From assembly GCA_022575985.1 (NCBI GenBank), contig JAKSXM010000272.1, positions 30,521,501 through 30,585,500 of the forward strand: DNA of 64,000 nucleotides. The letters run 5' to 3'. The notes beneath the pieces were generated by a model. The model was not told where the DNA came from, searched no databases, and worked only from the letters and a program-made list of their open reading frames with translations. The stretch comes from Anagrus nilaparvatae (Eukaryota > Arthropoda > Insecta > Hymenoptera > Mymaridae). This document shows, piece after piece, positions 46,697 to 58,032 of this stretch (positions within the stretch are counted from its first letter, which is position 1; every line of letters starts with the position of its first letter). Both the position numbers and the translations under genes were made by a program.

Positions 46697-48478
46697 GGTT
46701 TCTCATAGAGGAATCATTGTGATCGGTCCAAATTTGTTTTTTGATTTTTTGGCATATAAGCACGTTTTGAGACCTCAGGAAGCTAAAAAACCGGTTTTTA
46801 AAAAAGTCTGTATGTGTGTGTGTGTGTGTATGTATGTTTTTTTTTTCGATAATCTTTGGCTCCCCCCATTTTTTTTGAATATTTTGGTCATAAAAAACCT
46901 CCAGCTCCAAGGATTTTGATTTTCAACTTTTTTAACCCGTGCCACCGAGCACTTGAAGTTTCCCATTTAAATAACATGGGAATTTTAAGTTTTTAGCTAT
47001 ACAAATTTTTACAAAAGCGAAAAAGCGTTTTAAAAGCTAACTTTACTGAAAACATTCTTTTATATGTTGTAAAGACATGCAAACAGCCCTGCATTCATTC
47101 CAAAGGGAATTTTGGGGCTAGAAACGCAAATTTACATGTTGGCTCAGTCTTATAAAACAGGGTTTTTCGGTAATTTTCGGTAAAACGCTGAAACCTAAAA
47201 AATTAACCAAAACACTTCTGGTTGTTCTACATTTTTTAGTGCAAGTGTCACCTTTCAAACACCGTAAACCGCATTCTTTTATCATTGATCTTTTCATCAC
47301 TATAGCCAATTAACCTAATGGTAATTTTCGACTAAAATTGAAAAATTTTTAAATTTTTTTAAACTGCTGTCAAAATTGTAATTTTTTACGATATTGAGCT
47401 TTATAAGGTCTTAAAATTATGTTTAAACCTATAAAAGGTCTTAAAAATTTTCTAAAAGCTTCAAATTTTCAAAAAATTATTTTACTCACCGCTTTTCAAT
47501 AAATTATTAACCAGAGATGATAATTTAAAGTCAGAGTCCCAATTTCACGGTTTAAAAAAAAAAGAAATGAGTAAATAATTTTTGGAAACTTAAAGCTTGT
47601 AGAAAATTTTTAAGACCTATAAAGCGACCTATATTTCGTCAAAAATTACAATTTTGACAGCAGTTTAAAAAAATTTAAAAATTGGTCATTTTTAGTAGAA
47701 AATTACCATTAGGTTAATTGGCTATAGTGATGAAAAGATGAATGATAAAAGAATGCGTTTTACGGTATTTGAAAGGTGACACTTGGACTAAAAAATGTAG
47801 AACAACCAGAAGTGTTTTAGTTAATTTTTGAGTTTTCAGCGTTTTACCGAAAATTACCGAAAAACCCTGTTTTATAAGATTAAGCCAACATGTAAATTTG
47901 CGTTTCTAGCCCCAAAATTCCCTTTGAAATGAATGCAGGGCTGTTTGCATGTCTTCACAAAATATGAAAGTATGTTTTCCAGTAAAAATTAGCATCTTAA
48001 AACGTTTTTTGGCTTTTGTAAAAATTTGTATAGATAAAAACTCAAAATTCCCGTGTTATTTAAATGGAAAACTTCAAGTGCTCGATAGCACGGATTAAAA
48101 AAATTGAAAATCAAGGAGCTGGGGGTTTTTTATGACCAAAATATTCGAAAAAAATGGGGGCAGCCAAAAAATATCAAAAAAAAAAATAAATAAATAAGAC
48201 ACACTCTAGTATGTATGTCTGTAACCGGTGATATTTAACAACCATTATGGTATTAAGACCTAATTTTGTTTTCAAAATTTTTTTTACCAAAAAATCTCGA
48301 TATACTTTTTTTTTTAATTTGGATGTAATACCTAATTTTTCCCATGAAAGTACTGATATCTAGAAGTATCGTTTTTACTCAAAATCTCGAATCTTATAAT
48401 TTATTTTTTGAAAATTTTAAAATTTTTTTCACAAAAAAATACAAAAAATAATAATTTCTTTTTTCTTTTTGAACACAT
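46697..48478 (+). repeat. TG-microsatellite repeat family, copy d (split)
   Basis: Begins GGTTTCTCATAGAGGAATC, GATCGGTCC, GGCATATAAGCACG, (TG)n to 46836. It resumes at 48209 with GTATGTCTGTAACCGGTGAT and two ~155-bp units carrying CATGAAAGTACTGATAT, and is cut off at the inner end of the foldback arm (48478). The microsatellite is the insertion point of the palindrome at 46837-48208. Confidence 0.75.
46837..48208. mobile_element. TAGAGTGTGTC palindrome family, copy 2 (different core)
   Basis: The right end AATAAGACACACTCTA equals that of copy 1; the left end has merged with the TG/TATG tract. Terminal ~190 bp (GGCTCCCCCCATTTTTTT, CCTCCAGCTCCAAGGATTTT, CGTGCCACCGAGCAC, AATAACATGGGAATTTTAA) is homologous to copy 1. 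The inner arms (about 46990-47450 against 47590-48040) are complementary to each other but unrelated to copy 1's core. Examples are CCTGCATTCATTC, CGGTAATTTTCGGTAAAACG and GTTGTTCTACATTTTTTAGT. No coding potential beyond short chance frames. Confidence 0.8.
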
Positions 48479-48985
48479 TTTGTGTTCACATTTTTTTTTT
48501 TCATTCTATAGGGTCCAAACTACCAGAAAATCAAGGTGGTAGTCGCGGCCTTGTCAATTTTTTTTTTCATTTTTGGTACTGATAAAACATATTTTTTCGC
48601 AGAAATGTACAATATTATCATTTATTTGAAAGAAAATTTTTTTAATATTTATTTGAAAAAAAATTAAATGTATATAATTCAAAAGTAAAAAATAAAATCT
48701 AATTAATTAACATTGGTCATTGTGACTCTTTCTCATTTTTTAAACATTTAATAATATTTTAAGAAAAAAATTATAATTTTTTGACAATTTAAAAAAAATC
48801 ATCACGCCCGTTTCTTTTTTTTCTGTGTTATTGGGATTTATGTCAGTTGGGACTTTATTATAATATGCTATGACCCAGGACTATATTAAAAACAAAATTG
48901 GATAAAGACTATATTATAAAATAATTTCAACTAGGACTGTATAAAAAAGCGGACTGAGCTAGGCCTGTCTTTTTAGGAGGCATCG

Positions 48986-51527
48986 ACATATTATATTAAG
49001 TAAATTTTATACTTTTGTGGAACCAATGATTTCAATTATATACATTTGAAGTGGAAATTTTCATTTAACATTATGAATTCTTGAAAGAATTCTGAATTTT
49101 AGGTAGAATAAAGGAATAAATTTACATGAAAAATACAAATTAAAATAAATTTTTTGTTTATTTTTCTTTTTTTTTTTTAAATCATTTGTATTGTTTAAAC
49201 GAATGTTACATATCGACAATTATGTACAATTAGTTATTTCTTTATACAGCGTAAATAAAAACAGTCTTGATAAACATTTGAAAAAAAAAAAAAAAAAAAT
49301 TAACATTGAGAAAAAACAAAATTACTAACATTTATATGGTATATAAATTTTGAGATTATAATTTAAAGTTTGCTTTTTTCGTATATGACACATTCTCTTC
49401 ATATTTGTATAATTATTTATTATATATGTGTATGTATATTTAAAAATTTAATAATTAAGCCTAAGGGTAACGAATAATCATAAGCGCTTGGCGCATTTAT
49501 TTATTTATACATTTTTATATTTTTTGGCACACAGTGCCATTTTTCATTAAAAATTTATTTATTTATTTATATATTCACATACGCAATTATTGCACATACA
49601 AAAATACATCTATTGTAGAAATATATTTCTATAAAATTCGGTAACCTCGATTTAATCACATACGTACTTTAATTTTTTTAATTACAAAAGAAGAATATCT
49701 ATAGGATGTATTTTAAAATTAAATAATCAGAAGTGCTCAAGTTCATATTTTTAACTCGAAATTATCCTAGTCGCTGTTTAGCACTTTTTTTAATAAACAT
49801 TTAAAAACTCTCGAAGCAAATTAATTTTTATTTTTAGAACGTATAGCCTAATCTACAATTTAACAAAATTTTGCATATTTTGTATTTTGACGAACAGTAA
49901 AATTTAAATTTACATAGGGTAGTAGAATTGAGTCCTTTTTTACATTGATTTGCTTTTTCTAGTTGAAAGAATTTTTCAAGTGGAAAATATTAAAGGAAAA
50001 AGAATAATAGAGATAGCTTTTATTATAGTAAAATCAAGAATCAGAAAATGAAATATTTTTTATGATTTACTAAAAAAAGTTCAAATTATCTAAGTTTTTA
50101 GTGTTTCTATTGTTTGAATTTTTTAAAATATAAAATAAAATAGAAATTTGGGTTTAGAATTGCAAAAGAATTTATTGAATAGAAAGTTAGAGAAAAAGAA
50201 AGCTAAGAATAAAGAATAAAAAAATGAAAATAGATAAAGAAAGTAAAGATTGAAGAGTGAAAAATTGAAAAACAGAAAATTAAAGTAAACTTTTGCAAAA
50301 ACCAAATCAATGGTAAAAAATTCATGTTCCAAAAGTATTAACAGAATAATTAAAATAAAGTCTTTTTACAGTTCTACTGCACTATGAAAATGAAGCTTTG
50401 CATTATTAAATTGAGTAGAAAATTAAGTTATAAATGCACCTCTGAATCAGAAAAATAAAGTTAGTTAACAAAAAACAAATATATTTATACTTTTTAAAGT
50501 AAATCCTGCAAATTTAAAAACAAATACTTCTTTGCAATAATGTTGGTAAATATTTCTTAAAAATTTTAATTATTCAAAAAATCTAATAATCTTGACTTTT
50601 TCTGGAAGAAATGTTCAAAACGAAATTTTGAATTTACTGTATAAACTTTTTTCAATTTTTTACAATCTAAAAATCATTCTTTTGTAAATTTACAGGAGTT
50701 ACAGTGTAGGTAACTATATAAACAGAAAAAAGTTAATGAAATAACATTACAATAAAATATATTTAAAAGACGTGTAAAAAAAACTTACAAAGTTCATAAA
50801 ATATAATATTTATAAAGTATAAAATTTAACCATTTATTTATAATGTAATTATATAGGAAAGGAAACGACACCGAGTCTACACGAGGTTTTTTCACAACTT
50901 TATTTTATTTTTTTTTTTTCTGTACAAAATAATAAGGAACGTTTTTTTTTCTTTTTTCGTCGTTTCAATGTCAAATTATCATATCGTTTAATAATCAATT
51001 TTTTCTCCTTAAAAACTAAAAAAAATAAATTTCTATTTAAAAAGTAACATACCCGCTAAATTTAAGCATCGCATTTTAATAAATTTTTATTAAATTCGTG
51101 CTTTTACATTCAAATAAATTGGGAGTTTAATTTTTCTTAACTAAATTATTGTTCCTCAATATAAAACCTCAGTTTTATTTTCTTCAAATTACAATTATTT
51201 ATAACGTACGTATAAGGCATAGTATCGAGGAATATTCATGGTCCCCTGATACAACAGTGACGCATTTTTTTTTATTATATACAAGTCACGAGTCAACAAA
51301 TTATAATTTTATTAAATCTTTCAAGTAACCAACAATTCAGTAAATATATTTATATCATTTTCAGTTTAAAAAATTTTTCATTAAAAGCCTTTTACAACTC
51401 TGTAATGTATTTTGGATCAATAATATTGTACTTTCTGCAAGGCTTGTTCTGAGATCGTCTTACGCAAATTTTTAATCATGGAACACATTTGATGGTTTTA
51501 GAGCTGTGTATCACAGGTTTAGGAGTG
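48986..51527. other. AT-rich DNA; includes the likely 3' UTR of the hamlet-type gene
   Basis: No other gene recognised. For the minus-strand hamlet-type gene, the sequence below 51528 is expected to be 3' UTR. A cluster of minus-strand AATAAA (plus TTTATT) near 50899-50909 is a candidate polyadenylation region, but such hexamers are common here. The stretch 49140-49600 is particularly low-complexity with TTTATTTATT runs. Confidence 0.4.
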
Positions 51528-52447
51528 TCAGGTGGGCGAAGGCGATGCGTGTTCGCTGCTAGACCTGGAAGGAAAGTACCTGGAAGAGCCCTGTGTGATC
51601 TTACCCATAAACGAACGGATCTCTTCGAAATAGGAGTCTTGGTCTTGATGGAGATGATGATGGCCTCGGATCGGTAGAGAGTGCGGTGGCGGCTGTAATT
51701 GTGGCTGGTGATGCACCGGGTGGTGATGAAACCTCGACCGGACAGCTTCCTCGAGACCCTCGTGCTTCTTCAGGTGTCTGTCGAGATTTGTTTGCTGTCC
51801 AAAGCAACGCTCACAGAGCGGACACTTGAAAGGCTTCTCTTTGTTGTGGATATTGCGAACGTGTCGCTGCAGGTTGCTAGAGATGCTAAACGAGCGCTCA
51901 CAATACTTGCATTTGTAAGGCTGTTCGCCTGTGTGGGTACGCAGGTGGCGCGTAAGGTTGGCCGACCTGGGAAAGACTTTACCGCAAAACTTACACGAGT
52001 ACCGGTCCCGAGGTTTTGCGCTGACTGCTGGGGCCACTATACTGTTGCCGCTGCTGCTACTATTACTACTATTACTGCTAGAAGTCTGTGATGTGGCCGC
52101 CGAAACAAGCGTGGGCAGTGCCCTAACCTGTATCTTGGGTAACTCTGTTGAGAAGACGGCTTCGAGTACAAGTGGGTTTCGATTCCGGGCTTCAGGCTCG
52201 TTCTGGTTTTCATCGTGGGCCTTTTTATGATCGAGGCGAAGATCTAGTGGTTCTGGCATAATATTACTACTGCTGCTGCTACGGGCCAGAGCTTGGCTTA
52301 AGTCATATGGCAGCTCCGACGGCGGGTATACCGAAGCCTGCTTTGGGCTTATGTGCCCCGGCATTTTCCGCGGGCTGGAATCTTTTTCCCGCATGGCTTT
52401 GCTGTGGTGCAGGTACAAGTTCATCACACTGCCGCCTGCCAACGGCT
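51528..52447 (-). CDS. ham: hamlet/EVI1/PRDM16-type zinc-finger transcription factor, C-terminal exon
   Basis: Counting from the codon at 52442, about 304 residues run to TGA at 51528. Three C2H2 fingers lie at residues 148-170 ([20 protein letters not shown]), 176-199 ([20 protein letters not shown]) and 205-227 ([20 protein letters not shown]). This is the signature C-terminal finger cluster of EVI1/MECOM, PRDM16 and Drosophila hamlet. N-terminal to them are PYDLS (45-49) and PLDLR (65-69), both PxDLS-like and candidate CtBP-binding motifs; vertebrate EVI1 has a comparable pair. Ser-rich and His/Pro/Gln-rich linkers flank the fingers, and [13 protein letters not shown] near the end matches the conserved tail of the family. 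It is expected to bind DNA in the nucleus and regulate neuronal or lineage fate. Earlier exons (PR domain, N-terminal fingers) are not in view. The exon start is uncertain; I chose the AG after the in-frame TAA at 52449-52451. Confidence 0.9.
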
Positions 52448-55400
52448 CTTAGACACCTGAAACAAAACCAAATTGACATTTATATATTGTGCCAAGTCAT
52501 AAATTTAGTATCTATTGTGAATACCATCAATTAAAAAGGGCGTGCGGACTTCGGATATTAAATTTTGTTTTTAAAGTGCCTACGCTAATATTTTTCTACT
52601 TAATTAAGGATTCAATATCAGATTGCGATAAAATAATTTTTTAGTGACCAAATGTAGTTTTAACTACTATTCAACTAATTTTTTGTTTATTTACTCACCA
52701 TTTATTTTTAGGTAAGAATTTCATAATTTGGAGCTCCAATGAAAATTGAGCTTGTTATAGAGATTTTAAATTATTACTTAATTCAATGAGGTAGAAAAAT
52801 TTTAATTAAAAGGAAATAGTTTATTTATTTAAAGATAGTAATATATAAGTGTAAATTTGTTAATATTTCTATTAACTAATAATAAGCAGCAGCATTAAAA
52901 AAAGAAGAAAATCAAACGGTAAAAAACCGTAAATAATCTTACTTTACTAAAGTCATTTTATATATGATATTAAAAAAAAAAAAGATATAATTTGTGTAAA
53001 TGTCTGAGTGCGTATGCGAATGAATGTAAAATGTTTATTTAAAATTGAATTTTATAAACTTTAATTAAGTAGTAAGGGAAAATTTTTTTTTAAATTATTT
53101 TTTATTTTTCTAAGAAATGGCGATAGTTTTATGTTTTTTACAGTAGTAAAAAAAAATTGTTGACCATAAATATTGCGAATTATGTTTTAAAAAAAAATTT
53201 TATTATTTTGCATATGTAATTATGTAAGTGCTTAATAATTTTAAAATATCGATATTTTTTTGGCATATTCTCATAATAATAAATTGAAATATTACGAGAA
53301 ATCTATAAAATTGGAGAGAAAAAAATATTCAGTGGTAATGAGAAAATTAGCGTTTGACAGAAATCTGACTCTATGAAGATGGATTTATATTTATACTTTT
53401 TTTTTTTATACTGAAATCTGAATTTTAAACAAACCTATAAAGTTGAAGACATCAATCAGCTGTCACGGTCTCCTTCAAAAACTCATAAATTTTACCTTTT
53501 TTTTTGCTCCTCTTTTAAGAATTATAAAGCAATTTTTTTTAACGATATGATGTAAAGAGTGTCCTTAAAAATTTAAGTTTTAAAAAAATGTGCTGTTTAT
53601 ATAGAATTTTTTATCGCGGCATAAAAAAAATAAGAAAGTCAGTTTTGCACATTAGGACGATTATATTTCTCAAAAGTTGTATAAATAAAAGACATTATCT
53701 TAACCGCGCATCGAAATCTCCCCTCATAACGTTGAAGCATTGATGTCTCCATTATATAAATTTTAGAATCCGTGGGATAAAACCAAAGTTAAAAGAAAAA
53801 AATAGCAATTCTATGTGACTCTTTTTTCACGCATGACTATTTTTTTAAGAAAAAGTTGTTGTAGTAGTAGAGTGGACGAATGAAAAATTTCTCTTTCGAA
53901 GATCTTGAGAGCCTCGCCTCTAAACTGGAGCAATGCAACGGTACTCTTTCGGACTTAGACATTCTCTCTCCGCACTTAAAAAACTGCGCAATTATTTTAT
54001 TATTTTTTCTCACTGTTATCAACTCTAAAAAAATTTTTTTCTACGAGTAATTACGTATATAAAGAGATTTTTAATTTTATTAAGTATCTCTTTTATTTTT
54101 AGCAAGGACGAGTTCCCGTAAAATTTGTCTAAAAAAAAAATAAATCTTTATATAAGTATAAGTACACTGTTAAAAATAACTTCTGTAGATTAACAAAAAA
54201 AAATAATACATGCTGGAAAAAATTTGTAAATATTCGATAAAAATTGTAAGTTTACTAAAATTAGATTGTCAAAAAATTAAAAATTTTCAATTTATTCTGT
54301 GAATTTATGCATCAAAACAGCGTAAATTCACAACTATTTATTTAATACTGTTTTTTGTCAATTCTCGAAAAAAAATTATTAATTCTCAACTTTTCTCATA
54401 AATTTGCAAAAAAATCGAGAATTTTTAATTTTTCGCTAATATACTAATTTAAGTAAATTTACGATTTTCATCGAACATTTACACATTTTTTCAAAAATAA
54501 ACTTTTTTTTTTTATTTCCAGAGTAACTATATGAACAGTATAATATTGACGAGAAAATGATATTTAAATTTATTCTATTTCCGTTTGAGAAAAAAAAACA
54601 GAAGCAGAAATGAATAAATAAATAAATAAATAAATCGAAATTGTAATCCAAAAAAATTTTCACTATAAATAACAACATTTCACGATATATATGATTTCTC
54701 TCTTTTTAAGGTTTTTTTTTTATAAATAAAGTGTGCATCAGTGGCATATAACACACGCCCTTCTCCTTTTTTACGGTCCATTCACTGTATGCATGCTTGT
54801 TATGTGTATTAAAAACCCGGCAGAAAGAGATTGTTGATTTATTTATTTATTATTTCTTTTTATTCGCACTTTTATACATGTGGTTAATTTTTTTTTTTTT
54901 TTTTAGAAAGATGATGCTTTTTGATTATGAGAAACTTTTTTTTTTGGAGCAAAAAATTAAATAAGTAACCAGTCCAATGAACAAATTTCATCATTAATAT
55001 GTACGTGAATTTTAATTATCCGATTCTCACAGAAATTATTAATTTTTTTAGTTCCCAGAAATATTTACGTACGATTAAAATTAAATTCGTTACGGTTTCT
55101 AGCTTTTTTTTTTTTTAAATAACGAACGATGAGTCTTACACCCGAATTTTCGAAGCTTCAAAAAAGACCTTCTTATTGTATTAATTATAAATTCTTAATT
55201 ATGTGAACTAAATAATGGTATACTTTTGTAAATGATATTTCTCAACTAGATAACTGTCCAAGTGCAACAAAATGTAACCTAGTATATAATATATTTCGTA
55301 AATCAACATTCCAGTTTTTATTATATATATATTTGTGTGCTACTTGATTCTACTTGATTCTACTTGACTTCTTCTCAACAATATATTTCAAGGCATGCAG

Positions 55401-55672
55401 GATCAAGCTAACTTAATCCTAGTGATTATTATTTATATGATTTTTTTCTCGGCCCACACATAATAATGTAATTTATATATACTGTATAAAAAAGTGCACT
55501 TATGCTTTTTTAAATCAAATTTTATTTAAAAAAAGTGTAAAAAATATATATAGATATATAAAATTGCTAATAAAAGTATAAAAGTAAAAAAGTATAAAAG
55601 TAAAAAAGTATAAAAGTACAAAAGTGTAAAAGTACAAAAAGATGTATAAAAAACTATTCATGCTCTATCTTT
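52448..55672. other. Intron/intergenic AT-rich DNA upstream of the hamlet-type exon
   Basis: A strong minus-strand acceptor context (TTTGTTTTGTTTCAG) ends at 52457. Beyond that there is no coding sequence. It contains the MITE at 54165-54540 and, at 55560-55640, a short decayed tandem of AAAAGTATAAAAGTA words. Confidence 0.5.
54165..54540. mobile_element. 376-bp MITE, CACTGTTAAAAATAAC family, TA duplication
   Basis: Left end CACTGTTAAAAATAACTTCT + GTAGATTAACAAAAAAA, right end ...TTTATTTCCAGAGTAACTAT + ATGAACAGTA, flanked by TA (54163-54164, 54541-54542). The terminal base differs from the inverted counterpart. Internal inverted words (AATTTACGATTTT / AAAATTGTAAGTTTAC; GAATTTATGC..GCGTAAATTCAC) give a folded core. 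It lies about 1.7 kb upstream of the hamlet-type exon. Confidence 0.7.
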
Positions 55673-57310
55673 CTACTTTTGTAATTTAATAATGAAGGGA
55701 CTTTTTCTTGTTGTAGTTGACAAAACCGCTATTGGATTAAAATTTGACAACTTTTTGTTTTCTGATGGTAATGCTACTTGTTCAATTTTACGTGATGCAT
55801 CAAAAATATCAAAATGTCCAAAATCATCTCCATGATGTTCTTCTTTATGTCCATGGCCATGTTCTGAGAAATGGCTATGGTGGTGGTCTTCGTGGAATTG
55901 GTGGTGATGCTTGTGACCATGATGATTGTGGTGATCTTCTTTATGGTGGTGGTCTTCTTTGTGTTTATGACTCTCGTGATGTTTGTGACCTTCGTGATGT
56001 TTATGATGTTCGGAATGGTGATGGGAATGTTTATGACCATGCTTATGCTTATGGCTTTCTTTGTGTTCGTGTTTGTGATGATGATCTTCCTTATGTTCGT
56101 GGCCATGATGTTCATGGTGGCCATGATGATGTTTATGGTGGTGATCTTCCTTATGCTCTTCTTTGTGTCCATGTTTATGGTGATGGTGATGATCTTCGTG
56201 ATGTCCATGGTGATGCGCCTCTTTATGTTCCTCGTGATGATGATGGTCATGTTTATGTCCATGATGTTGATGGTGGTCGTGTTTGTGTCCTTCGTGATGC
56301 TTGTGCTTATGCTCATGCCCATGTTTATGATGATGGTCTTCGTGGTGGCCATGTTTATGTTCCTCGTGATGGTCCTCGTGATGTTTATGTGCATGTTTAT
56401 GATGATGGCCTTCTTTATGCTCGTGTTTATGTTTCTCTTTGTGTTCGTGCCCATGGTGGTGGTGGTGGGTTTCTGTTTCTTTATGAGCGTGGTGATGATG
56501 GTGCTCATTTTTGTGGTGATGTTCGTGGTGATGGTGATGTTCATTATGATGCGAATGTTTGTGATGATGATGATGTTCCCCATGGTGTTTATGCTCTTCG
56601 TGGTGTTCGTGTTTTGAATGATGGTGATGGCCATGTTTGTGATGATGTCCTTCTTTATGTTTGTGTTCGTGCCCATGCTTATGTTCATGTTTGTGACTAT
56701 GTTTGTGTTTATGCTTTTCCCCATGTTCATGCTTTTCTTCATGGTGATGTTTGTGGTGATGTCCATGTTTGTGGCCTTCGTGGTGCTTGTGATCCTCTTT
56801 GTGATGATGGCCATGATGATGAGAATGTTTAGCTTCATGGTGGTGTTTTTCGTGATGCTCGTGTTTGGCGTGATGGCCGTGTTTGTGATGATGGCTGCTG
56901 TGATGGGCATGTTTGTGATCGTGTTTATGCCCATGATGATGTCCATGGCTGTAATGACTACCATGGCTATAAAACGAGGACCCCGAAAGAAAATTATCAT
57001 CCGTTAACGACTTCTTAATTAACTGCCCACTGGATTTTGTCTTTTCTTTGAATGGACTATTTAAAGGTGACTTTACTCCTTGAGTAAATGGTTGTCCGAT
57101 AATTAGAATATTTTTAGTTTCAGCATTTTCTGTTTGATCTTGTAATGTGTAAGGTAAAGTTGCACGTTTGCTATTCAATTTATTAGCAATGGTTTGTATT
57201 TCAGGTTTGCTTTGTGCTGTAACATTTGGTACTGTATAAGGAACAACTAATGATTCAGTAAAATTGACTAAAGCGAGTATCCATAAAGAGTTGACTATTG
57301 TGCTAAGTAT
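55673..57310 (-). CDS. Secreted histidine-rich protein, paralog 2 (acidic-leaning)
   Basis: The exon opens after an acceptor (TTTATCAATAG, ending 57311) and stays open for 545 codons to TAA at 55673. The N terminus (STIVNSLWILALVNFTES) looks like a signal peptide core. A ~100-residue non-His region follows, with KR and KK sites (NSKRATLPYT; GQLIKKSLTDDNF). From SHGSHYSHGHHHGHKHDHKH onward there are ~380 residues of mixed HH, HK, HE, HG and HD. In a 60-residue sample I counted 33 His. There is no Cys. The landmark KETETHHHHHGHEHKEKHKH occurs mid-domain. A non-His tail ends SPFIIKLQK. No ATG starts the exon, so the initiator is in an unseen upstream exon. The family is unknown; composition suggests Zn/Cu/Ni binding or pH-sensitive assembly outside the cell (inference). 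It is the downstream member of a tandem pair with 58033-59547 and lies upstream of, and on the same strand as, the hamlet-type exon. Confidence 0.8.
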   Translation of the reverse strand: MLSTIVNSLWILALVNFTESLVVPYTVPNVTAQSKPEIQTIANKLNSKRATLPYTLQDQTENAETKNILIIGQPFTQGVKSPLNSPFKEKTKSSGQLIKKSLTDDNFLSGSSFYSHGSHYSHGHHHGHKHDHKHAHHSSHHHKHGHHAKHEHHEKHHHEAKHSHHHGHHHKEDHKHHEGHKHGHHHKHHHEEKHEHGEKHKHKHSHKHEHKHGHEHKHKEGHHHKHGHHHHSKHEHHEEHKHHGEHHHHHKHSHHNEHHHHHEHHHKNEHHHHHAHKETETHHHHHGHEHKEKHKHEHKEGHHHKHAHKHHEDHHEEHKHGHHEDHHHKHGHEHKHKHHEGHKHDHHQHHGHKHDHHHHEEHKEAHHHGHHEDHHHHHKHGHKEEHKEDHHHKHHHGHHEHHGHEHKEDHHHKHEHKESHKHKHGHKHSHHHSEHHKHHEGHKHHESHKHKEDHHHKEDHHNHHGHKHHHQFHEDHHHSHFSEHGHGHKEEHHGDDFGHFDIFDASRKIEQVALPSENKKLSNFNPIAVLSTTTRKSPFIIKLQK

Positions 57311-58032
57311 CTATTGATAAAGAAAAATTACATTTAATAATAGTGAATGTTCTTATAAATTATGTAAACTATTCTAAAAACTTAACTAAATAAAATATTG
57401 TTCATCCTGAAACTAAATAGGATTTTTCTGTGCAATACATATGTACATATCATTTTCTTTGATTTTTTTTCCTATTTTAAAATCAAATTTTTTGTTTTTT
57501 ACCTACTTATTAAACTTTTAAAGTGTTATTTTAAATTGCTTATGTACAAGATTTCTAGAAAAAATAAAAAATCTTCTTGTCGTTCTTTTTTTATATAACG
57601 TACAATAATTTTTATTTCTAGTCAATTTTAATCTACATTTATTAATGTTAGTAGAGTGTTAATTTATTGAATTTTAAGTGAGAGTTTAAATTTTCTAAGT
57701 ATGTGCAGAGTTTCTGAAAATATAAAGTAAGAATAATTTTTCTTTCTATAGCAGGTCGAAAACACTTTTTAGGTTCCGCGGCGCGATCGAAAAAAATGCA
57801 TTTTCTCCCCATTGAGAAAGAAAAATTTTATTTTATCAATTTCTAAAATTGTAGAAATATAAAAATTAATAAAAAAATTTATTTTCTGAAAAAAAATTAA
57901 TAATCTTTATTGAATAATGTATCCCTCTTTTAATAAGTAATATGTTTATTTCCAATTGTATAAAAAAATTTTTCAATATCAGTTTACAAGTGATTTTAAA
58001 AAAAATTATAAAAAATGTATTTCTACATAAAT
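57311..58032. other. Spacer between the two histidine-rich genes, holding the upstream part of paralog 2
   Basis: On the minus strand the words TATTGCACA and ATGAACAATATTT lie upstream of paralog 2 in the same order as upstream of paralog 1 (59770-59800 region). So the duplication unit included 5' non-coding DNA. A first coding exon should be here, but no short ATG exon with a donor could be chosen with confidence. Confidence 0.45.

Larger units (their letters stand above)
45403..48985. mobile_element. 3.6-kb foldback with ~0.5-kb arms and nested insertions
   Basis: The left arm starts CGATGCCTCCTAAAAAGACA and continues GGCCTAGCTCAGT, TATACAGTCCTAGTTGAAAT, AAAGTCCCAACTGACATAAA and GACCCTA (45877). 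The right arm (48477-48985) is its inverted copy, ending TTTTTAGGAGGCATCG. The left arm carries a 168-bp MITE the right arm lacks. Between the arms are about 600 bp of unassigned sequence (46081-46690, no open frame of note) and a TG-family copy that itself holds a 1.37-kb palindrome. That makes at least three levels of nesting. No transposase seen. Confidence 0.8.

Noticed and set aside
51489..52534. Several plus-strand and alternate minus-strand frames over the hamlet-type exon
   Set aside because: They are shadows of the GC-richer zinc-finger exon and show no domain.
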